This document shows positions 46,591-57,000 of a stretch of 64,000 nucleotides of DNA, piece by piece. This DNA is from Globodera rostochiensis (Eukaryota; Nematoda; Chromadorea; Rhabditida; Heteroderidae). The notes beneath the pieces were generated by a model, which saw only the letters and a program-made list of their open reading frames with translations, searched no databases and was not told where the DNA came from. Positions within the stretch are counted from its first letter, which is position 1. Each line of letters begins with the position of its first letter. The stretch is taken from assembly GCA_018350325.1 (NCBI GenBank), contig JAEVLN010000003.1, forward strand, positions 4,478,745 to 4,542,744, given 5' to 3'. A program made the position numbers and the translations under genes.

Positions 46591-47289
46591 TGCTAGATAA
46601 CAAACAAACAAAATCTGGTAAAAATGTACCGAATCCGACGGACTGTTGATTATGGCATCAACGACAAAATGAAGCCGCTGTGGTTCAATGAGTTCAATTA
46701 TCTGTAATAAATTTTCAACAGTCCCAATGATGCTAACCCCCAAGCCCGGGAGGGTACGCATCACTTCAGTGCCGGGACACTTCAGTGCCAGCAATTGAAA
46801 GGCTATAACTTTTTTTAAACTCAACCAAATCAAACATTCAGGATATCATTGGAAAGCTCTAAGCTTTTAAAAGCTAATGTTAAGCCAACGCTACTCAATT
46901 AGAAAATTCGCTAAAAAGTTATTGCAATAAAACTGAGCCCTGATTTGGGTGTTTTTCACGTTGAACTTCTTAAAACGAATTGAACCGCCTTGGCTTTTTT
47001 TATACGATACTTCGCCTTCAAATTATATCTTGATTGTTTGATTTGGTTGAGTTTAAAAACAGTTATAGCCTTTTTATGCTGGCACTGAAGTGTGGCGATT
47101 AACTTAAAAGTATTTTATTTATTAATATATGTTTTAATTAAAATGATTACTCCTCGAAATGTAATAATATTTAAAAGTATTGCCTGAATTTGCGACGCTT
47201 TGTCCACCGATTTCAACGCCGTTTGGATCACGGGACAGCCGTAGATTTGCAGGGCCAATGTCAAGACGTGGCCACGCAATGCGTCCACC
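46591..47289 (-). repeat. Left arm of a long inverted duplication (partner 56365-57223)
   Basis: Read on the minus strand this is nearly identical to 56365-57223 on the plus strand, except that ~160 bp holding one PUF repeat exon (VIRCIKDRYG-type) is absent here. Confidence 0.88.
46779..47092. mobile_element. MITE with TIR CACTTCAGTGCCAGCA (copy 1)
   Basis: 314 bp; the ends CACTTCAGTGCCAGCA and TGCTGGCACTGAAGTG extend into ~60-bp inverted repeats (GGCTATAACT, AACTCAACCAAATCAAAC). A second copy lies at 56723-57036. A partial extra terminus (CACTTCAGTGCCGGGA) precedes it. No clear TSD. Confidence 0.8.
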
Positions 47290-47699
47290 CGGTGTCAGAT
47301 AAATCTGGGCCGTCAAATATGACATATTTTAATGTTGCCTCCAGGGTTGCATTGAGTTTCTAAAATCTGATAAAACTTTTATTTTGGCATAAATGCGAGT
47401 TGTTGTGTAGAAATGTAGAAATAAGTAACCGATCAGATTCTGTCTACTTCCAAGAAAAGCCCTAAAAACTCTTTTCTGACAACCTTATATTCAAAATTCG
47501 CCGAACCGGGCTGTTCAAATCGTTCACCGTGCCCCCCCCAGCAATGCCAACTTTGAACCTTGCGGGTCCAGCGCAAACTCCACGACGTGGTTGCCCAAAT
47601 CAATGAGTTGAAGATTGGCTGTACGGTTTTTTCTTCGAGCTCCCAGTCCACAAAAAAAAACCTTAATTTTTCGGCAATGAAACTCAAATTTAATAAACT

Positions 47700-48200
47700 T
47701 GCAAACCTTGCGAAATGCATTGGCTATACCCCGTCACATGTGGGAATTTGTAGCTATGAAAGCCACACGGTCCCTTTAAATCACAACTTTTGAATATACG
47801 CGTCAATAAATCACAACATTTTTGAATATAAGCGCCATACAAACCAAACTCCCTATATATTCCAACAGCCAGACATGTAAACGCTACACTATTTTCCCTT
47901 TTTCCGCCCTCTTTTTCCTTCATTTAATGACAATCAATTAGTGGCGAGAAGAAAGGAAAAGTGGCCGTTTAACGAAAAAGAGATTCGTCAATGGCCTCAT
48001 TATAAGAAACGTTAGTCCTGAAGGAAGAGTGCGAGAAAAAAGGAAAATAGTGTGGCGCACCTATGCCAAATGGCGGGCATAGCCTGTGGTTAGAGAAAAT
48101 AGATAAACAAGAAATCGTTTCGATAATTTATGAAATTCGTTGTTTAAATAATGAAAAACGTAAATGGCAGACAGAGAAGTATGGTCAGACACTATATTCC
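47700..48200. other. Spacer upstream of PUF pseudogene
   Basis: A direct repeat AAATCACAACWTTTGAATATA occurs at 47778 and 47810. No gene recognised. Confidence 0.4.
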
Positions 48201-48481
48201 CTCCCCCCCCCCACCATTGAATTTTCGGCTACCGGTCCGAATCCCACTCCAGCAAAAAGTGTCTCGAATCCCACTCAAGCCAAAAAAGGTCCGAATCCCA
48301 CCAAATTTTTTAAAAGCAAATTTTTTTGCCAATAATTGGTGGCATAATTTTTTGATAATAAAGTTTGAACGCCATTAATTCACCAATTGTCATAAATCAT
48401 ACCATTTGCATTTCAATTGCAGATATTTTATAAAAATGCAACGCGCTCGACAATTGTTTAGTTAGCAACAACAAAAAAAAA

Positions 48482-49151
48482 GGCTCTTTTACACTTTGCC
48501 CCCCACAAATTTTTTTTTTTTAAACACTGGAAAAATGTGGAAAAATGTTTTTAAGGATAATTGAGGGTGTAGAACCCGAATCTGACATCCATTTAGACCA
48601 ATTCCGAACCCCTAACCCGAATTCGAACAATTTTTGAAAAATTCAATTTTTTTTAATTCACAATTATTGCTCAAAATCGATCCAAATGCACGGAAATCGC
48701 CGTTCCCTCGCCGATATTTATTGAACACGCTCACATGGGTACAAAACACTCACTTGGGACCAAAAATTATAAAACACAAGATTAAAATTGCCGAACTGTT
48801 TTCTGCTGATACCCGGTTGGACAAGTGAACGCCAGCCAATGGAGAACAGAAGCAAAGGTGGAAAAAGGAGGAGATGCGATGGATGACGAACGGCCAATTT
48901 GAATAGAGGCAGCAAACGGCGAGGGAACGGCGATTTCCGTGCATTTGGATCGATTTTGAGCAATAATTGTGAATTTTAAAAAAAAATTGAATTTTTCAAA
49001 AATTGTTCGAATTCGGGTTAGGGGTTCGGAATTGGTCTAAATGGATGTCAGATTCGGGTTCTACACCCTCAATTATCCTTAAAAACATTTTTCCACATTT
49101 TTCCAGTGTTTAAAAAAAAAAAATTTGTGGGGGGCAAAGTGTAAAAGAGCC
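48482..49151. repeat. Near-perfect inverted repeat, ~232-bp arms
   Basis: The left arm 48482-48713 and right arm 48917-49151 are reverse complements with very few differences, around a 203-bp spacer. The arms include the CCGAATCTGAC repeat and end in GGCTCTTTTACACTTTGCCC. The transcript would form a long hairpin. Confidence 0.92.
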
Positions 49152-49159
49152 AAAAAAAA

Positions 49160-49913
49160 CATCGGCGAGTGGACCCAAGACAAACTGGGCGTTGATCATC
49201 GACCTCTCAATGGTTTGTTCCTAATCCTTCAACAACTACTGCCTTTTTTTAGTGATGACTGACTTCGAAGTTGGCGATACTCAGCTTTCTTCGCTGTTTA
49301 CGACGTCACTACAAAAGGGAACCCCGAAACCCGGACGTGAACAATTTAAATCAGGGTAAAAAAATGAACTGAGTAAATGTATTACTGATAAATTTAAGTT
49401 GGGCCAAGATATGAATTTCCGTTTGTTAAGCGGCCAAAATATCCATGGGGACTCTGGAATGTGCGTGGACGGGTCGAAGAAGCCTTGCCAAGAAGTCAAG
49501 CCTCGATGGAATCAACCCATTTGGCAAATTCAGGTTAAAGTTTAGGGCAAATTTTGATTAAAAAATGCATTTAAAACCCAAAAAATAGAGCCCGTCATTT
49601 TGAAAAATCTTGGACTCTGGATCCAGGTCCAGGACGGGCTCTAAAAAAGCCACAGATGTTTAAAAAAGCCTTTTCTCTCGCATTACAGCGTCTTGAACCA
49701 ACTGGACTTCCCGGTGGCAGAAGAAGAATGAAAATGATGCGGAGAATTTTTCTGGAAGTTCTCATTCCACTTTTAGCGATCACGATTAATGCCTTCATTC
49801 CTCCAAGATCAGGAGATTTTTTGTTTATTAATTATTATTCGATTCCACCAGCCTTGATTCGAATTATTGTTATTTTCCATTCCACTTTGATCGCAAAGTT
49901 TAAAGTAAAATAA
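49160..49913 (+). CDS. Hypothetical multi-exon fragment carried in foldback element
   Basis: Pieces with protein-like composition: IGEWTQDKLGVDHRPLN (49162-49211, followed by a GT donor), a piece after the acceptor at 49250, NFRLLSGQNIHGDSGMCVDG (49410-49532, ending in CAG/GT) and a hydrophobic C-terminal ORF with LEVLIPLLAITINAFI and INYYSIPPALIRIIVIF ending at 49911. A hairpin (TAGAGCCCGTC/GACGGGCTCTA, 49586-49643) interrupts. No family recognised; the frames between pieces are not proven. Confidence 0.3.
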
Positions 49914-50330
49914 ATGATGCATCAATTATTGGGAAATAAATTTTGGCTTTTTTTTAAATTTGGTGGGATTCGGAACTTTTTGGATGCGGTGGGATTCGGA
50001 CCTTTTTTGGCTTGAGTGGGATTCGAGACACTTTTGGCTTGGGTGGGATTCGGACGAGTGGATTCGGACCTTTTTTGGCTTGAGTGGGATTCGAGACACT
50101 TTTTGCTGGAGTGGGATTCGGGCGAGTGGGATTCGGACCGGAAGCGGAATTTCTTTCGATTTTCAAAACCGTGTAACACAGGCTCCTACCGGTTAGGTAT
50201 ATTTCGTGACCAATTTTGAAAAGCTTCTAATGCACCTTCTTGCCCCTACCAAATTGGTGGAGTTTGGAGAATTTTGGAAAAAGTGATTTGAAGAATTTAA
50301 CATTTTTGACTATAACTCGAGAATGAACGG

Positions 50331-50925
50331 CTAGCCGAAGCTTGCGGCCCGAATTTGCGGCCCCGAAACTTGCGGCCCGGCCCGAAACATGCGGCCCTAA
50401 TTAAAGCAAGAAAAAAATCAATGACAAAATCAACTTTTCACGCAATTTTTAGAAGCATCAATAAAAAATAAAAGAAAATAATAGTTTGATAAAATTTATT
50501 TTTTTTAATCAGTGCTTTTCTTGAATTATATCTCAATTAGGTTAATTTTGTTCTGAAAGATGGGGAACGCTTCATGGAGGATAGAATTTGTGTTTACGAA
50601 TTGGACCCGACACGAGGCAAGCCAAAAAATACAAACAATGATTTATCATTGAAAAATCTGGTCGAGACTTTTGATCGGAATGTAAATCCGAACGACAATC
50701 AGCTTAATCACGCGTTTGCGGGAGGTACAATACCGACTCGCTGGAACAATTTAGATCAGTGGGACGACTATTCAAGACAATATGAGCTATTAACTTTTAG
50801 TTGCATTTTATGACAAAATGGTGTAATAAATTACCAAGATTAAAAGCTATTTTGCCATTTTTTGTTTTGTTTTTTTGCTTTAATTAGGCCGCAAAATTAG
50901 GGCCGCAAGCTTTGCACCACCGAAT
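50331..50925. mobile_element. Foldback element with TTGCGGCCC arms carrying an ORF
   Basis: Left end GGCTAGCCGAAGCTTGCGGC with further TTGCGGCCC repeats to 50402; right end GGGCCGCAAGCTTTGCACC inverted at 50899-50921. An ORF lies between them. No TSD established. Confidence 0.5.
50574..50815 (+). CDS. Hypothetical ORF inside foldback element
   Basis: An ATG-initiated frame of 79 codons (MEDRICVYELDPTRGKPKNT, KNLVETFDRNVNPNDNQLNH, IPTRWNNLDQWDDYSRQYEL). Possibly extended upstream after an acceptor (VLKDGERF). Composition is normal for a soluble protein. I do not recognise it. It may be a captured exon, since both flanks are arms of the element. Confidence 0.35.
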
Positions 50926-51478
50926 GAACATACCAATTAAAAAAGGCTTTATTAATGGATGCGTTGTTGAGAGAAAGATCTATCGGGATCGGTGTGCGTG
51001 GCGATTTTGGAGAAAATAACTCAAAATTCTTTTAATCGACACAATTCCATTAATTAATGTTCCTAACCCGAAGCGGACCACTCCCGCCCGTCCCATCCAC
51101 AAATTGATATTTATTTTTTATTTTTTGGAAAACATAACAAAAAGCCTAAATTTACGATTTTTTTTAGGAATGAAAGATGTCCGGCAATTTTTACAAAATT
51201 AGCAATCTTTATTAAGAAATTTTAAGCAGAAAAATGTGATGAATTTTTTTTTTTCAAAAATTCCTTTTTTGCGTGAATTTAAATTAAAAAATATTTAAAA
51301 ATATATTAAGAAATTTTTATTAATGAGGGGAAGCGCATGTGAGTAAAGAAAAAACAATAAATAACTGCTTGCACTCAAGCGATCAATTATGAATGGATTC
51401 TTGTAAAAAAAGATTGAAAAATCTTCGATGATGCCATCTTTAGGGGTGTAAATTTAACTGGAAGACACCCAAAAGTTT

Positions 51479-51612
51479 TGTACAAAAATGAGCGTGGACC
51501 AAACAAAATTTGGTCAAAACTTTTGGGTTTTGGTTTTTTTTGGGTTTTACTCCAAGTTGACCCAAAACCCAAAACCAAAAAACTTTTGGTCCAATTTTTG
51601 TACAAAACAACC
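51479..51612. repeat. Low-complexity palindrome of CCAAAAGTTTTG motifs
   Basis: ACCCAAAAGTTTTGTACAAA on the left matches TTTTGTACAAAACAACCC on the right, with CCAAAACCCAAAACC repeats between. Same architecture as the other tandem-armed foldback elements, but without identified TSD. Confidence 0.55.
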
Positions 51613-52737
51613 CGTTGGATCCGGACTCTATTAAAATATTTGTAAATCATTAAAAATGTTCCGTTAATTGGGGATAGAATAAAATAGCAATTCATCCCCA
51701 ACCTTTCTTTTTTTAAACACATTTTCTAAGCCTTGGTGGCTTACGCCTAAGCCTAACGAACCCCAAGTCTCTAACTTTCCCCTATTATTCTACTACCCCG
51801 GTACTGAAGTGTCCTTTTTACTTTAGGCCAAATATCCATTTAGGCCAAGTTTAAGTGGTTCAAAAACCGGTTCAAACTCATTTCCTAAACTTTTGACCTA
51901 TTTTCCAATCTTTGGTCGTCGAGACAAAGCGATTAGTATTCTCCGTGTTGGTGAGCAATTCTTTGAAAATTGTTGGAGAGCACTCCAGTAAGCAGTTCTC
52001 CTAGACTCAAGGCAGGATGGCTTAGGCCTAAGCCTAACGAACCCCAAGCCAGGCTTGCTTATTTGTTAGGCCTAAGCCTAATGACCCCCTAAGTCTCTAA
52101 CTTTCCCCCAGTTATTCTTTACGGATAAAGTCCGGAATTAACCGATTTTTTTCCAAAATTTACCGTAACACATATGTACATCAAGACGATTCGATCAACT
52201 TTATAGCCAATGTGTAATTTATCTATGAACAAAATTCTGTTGCTTAAGCGCTTTTTTTAGTGAGTGTATGATGAGATTTTGCGCGGGTAAATCTTTTGGA
52301 CAGCCTCTGGGCTTAAAGACATGTTTGACTTTCTTGTTTCTTCTACGTTTCGTATAAAAATTTTATTTTTATTGTACATACTTTTTTGAAAATTTTTCAA
52401 AAAATTAGTGATCTTGACAAGAAAAATTCGAAATTTTATTTCATTTTCCTAAAGATTTTTCAAAAAAGGCCCAAATAGTGGCAAAAAGTCTTTTTTACTT
52501 GAAATAGGGTTTGGTCCCTATTTTGGGTGCAAAAATCCAAATAGGTTTTTTAGGTTCGAATAGGTGGGTTAAAACGACGATATTTTCGGCTAAAAACGTT
52601 TTTTGTGCATAACTCGCCAAATCAAAGCTGCAGAAAAAATAGGCAAAAACCTAAAAGTAGCATTCCCTAGTAATTTTGGTTTATATTTTGCGGTCCAAAA
52701 AGTAAAAAAATAAATAAATTTGTGGTTGGGACGCGAG

Positions 52738-53283
52738 GGAACAGGACGTTTGGGCGCTGCCCTTTGGGCGCCGACGTTTGGGCGCCGCTGTTTGGGCGCC
52801 GCCGTTTGGGCGCCAGGGACGTTTGGGCGCCGCCGTTTGGGCGCCAGTTACCGAGCAATTTTTTTTTCAAATTTTTTCAAATGAACAATACATAAAAAAA
52901 TAATAATTCAAATACACACAGCGATTCGATTTTGGGGTCCCCGTTCAAAAAAGATTTAAATTTTGGCCTAGTGGTCTGTGAGATTTTCAACAAAAAAGGG
53001 GTAAGGGTTCGAATCCTGGAGTTGGTTTCTCTTTTCTTTGTTTCGATAGCCTTTTCCATTTTTTCAAATTGTGAAAGTTAAATGCTGCAAAAAAATCATT
53101 AATAAAAATAGCTTAACGATGTACTTAAAGCAGATTCTGCAATTCGATCTGCTCCTCGTAAAAAAATGTTACTGGCGCCCAAACGTCCGGCGCCCAAACA
53201 GCGGCGCCCAAACGTCCCCGGCGCCCAAACAGCAGCGCCCAAACGGCGGCGCCCAAAGGGCAGCGCCCAAACGACCCACACTC
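52738..53283. mobile_element. Foldback element with GTTTGGGCGCC arms, 9-bp TSD GGACGCGAG
   Basis: Flanked by GGACGCGAG at 52729-52737 and 53284-53292. The left arm (52749-52850) has GTTTGGGCGCCGCC units, the right arm (53172-53272) the inverse GGCGCCCAAAC units. Terminal ends are only weakly complementary. The core holds a tRNA-like head. A 9-bp duplication would suit a MULE-type transposase rather than hAT. Confidence 0.75.
52962..53025 (+). repeat. tRNA-like head inside GTTTGGGCGCC element
   Basis: Exact A box (TGGCCTAGTGG) and exact B box (GGTTCGAATCC) ~36 bp apart, which is tRNA-like spacing. The cloverleaf is not complete. Confidence 0.55.
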
Positions 53284-53539
53284 GGACGCGAGTGGCGGAA
53301 CGCGAGTGACCGCTTCGTGAAAATCATAGGGGAAGGGACCCTTTTGGTCAAAATTTGTGGAAAATATTTTTTCTTCTAAAAATTGTTTGACAGACAAAAT
53401 ACACTGGCGGAAAAAAGTCTTGCCCCAAACAACAGAAATTTGTTCATCCATAAATTACCACATTGGCTATAAAGTTGATCGAATCGCATTAAAATATTCA
53501 GCCCTTTTGTTTCATTTGTTTAAAATTTTTCAATTTGTG

Positions 53540-53785
53540 CTTTTTGGCTTTTAGAAAGTAACGCAATCGCTTAAAATGATCAACCGATTCATTCGCAATT
53601 TTCTGAACGGCCAGCACATTATTTGCAAGGTTTGCAAGATATTTTTTGTTTGTTATTTGTTCCGTTTTTGCCGCGAGAAAACGTAAAAACAATTCGACAT
53701 TGAGTAAATTGTTCGGTTTTTGTTTCGTTTTCGACAAATTGTCGTGGACAAAACAAACGACTTCCAAAAGCTTTTTCGTTGCTTA
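53540..53785 (-). CDS. Hypothetical protein exon
   Basis: A minus-strand frame after a TTAAG acceptor encodes LLEVVCFVHDNLSKTKQKPN, LLNVELFLRFLAAKTEQI and NVLAVQKIANESVDHFKRLR. It is Lys/Leu-rich and helical in character. No domain recognised; the opposite strand is less protein-like. It lies 300 bp upstream of the PUF gene in divergent orientation. Confidence 0.3.
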
Positions 53786-54071
53786 AGTTTCTATTATAAA
53801 AAAAAGCAAACGTATAAATGCGCGAGGAGTTGGAGGGGTTCAGATTTAAAACGTTTTAATCGGAATTGCATTTAATTAAATCGTTTCCTCTTCGAAAAAA
53901 AGTCTGATGCTTTTAGGCTTCGTAAAGTTTCATTCGTATGCAAATAAATATTTTTAATGCTTATAAAAAATTTGTTTTTAGTTTCGACACGTTCAAACTG
54001 TTCGTGTGGCGTATTTGCATCAATGCGCCACAAATGTGTGCCCGGCCGCCGTTATTTCATGCGGCGCTCGC

Positions 54072-57000
54072 ATGGCGTCGTCCTCGTCCAGTAAATTTTG
54101 GAAATTTGAGAAATTAATCCATTTATAATTATCCCAAAATTTTTACCTTTGCTGAAACCGGTTGGAGTTTTTAGTGTTAGAGTTTTCAAGTAATTTCAGA
54201 CCTCCCCAGCTCCAAACTGTCGGACGAGTACAGCAACAACGGCGGTTCCCAGCTGTTGGACGCGTACCACAACAAGCGTACAGACAATCTTCAACTCGCC
54301 GATTTGGGCAAACACGCCGTGGCGTTTGCGTTGGACCCGCGCGGTTCAAGGTGGGAATTGCTGGGTGAACGATTTGAACATTACAATTTTTTTGGTCATT
54401 TTCTTAACAAATTGTCATCAAAAATCAAAATAATTTTCTCGGCGGCACCGCCGACACCCCCCCCCCCCTCCCTAAAAGTTAAGCATTCGCAAAAAATTTG
54501 CATTTTTGAAAATTCCTTAACCAAAAATGGAGTAAAAACGGACAATGCACCCCCCTAAAATCGACATTTTTTGGGAAAAATTGCTTAACAAAAACGCAAT
54601 AAAAAGGAAAAATACACCCCTAAAAATCGAGTTTCCCCCCCCCCCCGAAAATTTTTCCTAGCTACGCACTGACCAGATTTGTTGTATTTGATGGAAGAAA
54701 GTTGGCGTCCGTCGGACTGGGCGGTGCCGAGTAGGTAGCAGGGATTAACCGAAATCCCGGACATTGTTGGTTCCGAACTTTTTAGCAAAAAATGCAGAAT
54801 TTTACAAAAATTCTCATCTCCTTATTTTTTTCAAAAAAATGACTTTGTAAGGTTGTCAGAAAAGAGTTTTTAGGGCTTTTCTGGCAATTTGTTAAGAAAA
54901 TTGATCAAAAAAAAATTGTAAAAGTGTAATACAAAAGGCTCCCCCCTCTTGTTTTTTTTCTCAAATTTCATTTCGGGGGGGGGGGGGATCCCCCCCCCCC
55001 CTGGCTACGGCCTTGCATTTATTCATCGTGACAATTTACCGTAGAGATTCCGAAAAATTCTCGTTAAAGTTTCAGGTTCGAAACCTCTGTTGTTTTGAAT
55101 CACTCCATTTGCGACCGAAGAGTTTTGTCGATTCAAAAATTGTCAAGCTTTTTTTAGTCAAATCATACCATTTTAACACAAACAAAGAGAGCTATTGATT
55201 GATTATATAGAATTTGCATTCACTTTTTGTCAGGTTCATCCAACATAAGTTGGGGCGTGCCAGACCGATGTCGAATGCTCAGCTGGTGGACGCATTGCGT
55301 GGCCACGTGTTGAAATTGGCCAAGCAATTGTACGGCTCTCATGTGATCCAAATGGCGTTGAAATCGGTGGACAAAGCGTCACAGATAAAGGCAAAATCAT
55401 TTAATTAATTATTAAGTAGGGTTGGACGGAACCGGGACCAGTACTGAAATGCCCATTTTTTCATTTTGATACTGAAATTAGTCCCGGTTTTTCAAAATTC
55501 CTTTAAAATCCCCTTATAATGGTTCCGGTTGTTCTTGGTTTTGTCCAGTATTCCCGGCTTTTTTTGACCGGGACCAAATTTAGTCCCGGTCCCGGTTTTT
55601 CCAAAAGTTCCTGTTCCGTCCAACGCTACTTTTAAGCTCGTTTTTAGACGTTGGTACTGAAGTGTCCCTTTTACAAAATGTTATTTAGCTAATCAATGAG
55701 ATATCGGCGCAAGTGATTCTCCTGTCCCTCCATAAATACGGCAATTGGGTGATCCGAAGTGTGCTTGAACACTGTACGGAGCAGCAAAAGCGTCCCATGC
55801 TGGAACAACTGCACGGGAATGTGCTGACTTTGGTCACTGATAAGTACGGCAGCTTCGTGATCCAACACGCGTTTGAGCATGGACTGCCCGAAGACCGGGA
55901 GCGCATTGTGCACATTCTGAAGGACGACATTATGAAGTACGCACAGCACAAGTTCGCCTTCAACGTCGTCGTAAAGTGTTTGATCTGCGGGACGACGGAT
56001 CAGAAAAAGGCGCTGATTGACAAAATTTGTGTGGGGTGAGTTGCTTTATGCATTAAAATGTAAGGGTCGAACTTTGGGACGACGAGTTGGGACATAATTT
56101 TGTGAAATTTTATTTTTTAAAGAGGGCCGGAGACGCTTCAAAATGCTCGACAATTGATGGCTGACGAATTTGGCCATTATGTTATTAAGGTCCTCCGAAT
56201 ATTCATTAGTTTTGGCATGATTCGATAAATTGAGCGTTAATCGATTTTGCTTTTGTTAAAATTCTTAAATACGTTCCTGACTTACGACAAAGAATTATTT
56301 AAATTATCTAAAAACAAATTCAGAAATTTTTCGAATACGGCACGGAAGAGCAGAAGGCTCAGCTGGTGGACGCATTGCGTGGCCACGTATTGACATTTGC
56401 CCTGCAAATGCACGGCGGTCCCTTGATCCAAACGGCGTTGAAATCGGTGGACAAAGCGTCGCAAATTGAGGCAATACTTTATTTTAAATATTATTACATT
56501 TCGAGGAGTAATCATTTTAATTAAAACATATATTAATAAATAAATACTTTTAAGTTAATCGATGAGCTTGCGCCGCATGCGTGTGTGATCAGATGCATCA
56601 AAGATCGTTATGGAATGCACGTCATGAACACGGTGAATAACACCAATAATAACAATTATAAAATGTGTTGTTTGAGTCTTAACCGGGGGCTCCCGGGTTC
56701 GGCGGCGATATTTCAGTGCCCACACTTAGTGCCAGCATAAAAAGGCTATAACTGTTTTTAAACTCAACCAAATCAAACAATCAAGATATAATTTGAAGGC
56801 GAAGTATCGTATAAAAAAAGCCAAGGCGGTTCAATTCGTTTTAAGAAGTTCAACGTGAAAAACACCCAAATCAGGGCTCAGTTTTATTGCAATAACTTTT
56901 TAGCGAATTTTCTAATTGAGTAGCGTTGGCTTAACATTAGCTTTTAAAAGCTTAGAGCTTTCCAATGATATCCTGAATGTTTGATTTGGTTGAGTTTAAA

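Larger units (their letters stand above)
40612..47640 (-). pseudogene. PUF (Pumilio) pseudogene containing a satellite-like array
   Basis: In minus-strand order: 47560-47640 encodes an N-terminal PUF start (TANLQLIDLGNHVVEFALDP). 47180-47289 encodes VDALRGHVLTLALQIYGCPV and IQTALKSVDKASQIQ. A MITE sits where the next repeat should be. 46640-46735 encodes IIELIEPQRLHFVVDAI. Next comes the 40834-46590 array, then a C-terminal exon (MIEHGLPEDRERIVRSLKGN, HHKGICNVIEKCL). Compared with the plus-strand PUF gene, the exon after VIEKCL has a small deletion that shifts the frame, the first donor changed from AAGGTGGG to AAAGTTGG, and the C-terminal exon decays after NGSGKPP. The locus is therefore read as a decayed paralogue. 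Confidence 0.75.
48231..50144. mobile_element. Large foldback element with GGGATTCGGACC arms
   Basis: The left arm (48231-48312) and right arm (49960-50144) are inverted arrays of TGGGATTCGGACCTTTTTTG-type units. The outer ends, GGCTACCGGTCCGAATCCC and, inverted, CGCTTCCGGTCCGAATCCC, match the end pair of the element at 9819-10496. No convincing TSD. It encloses a 232-bp palindrome and a hypothetical coding region. Confidence 0.55.
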
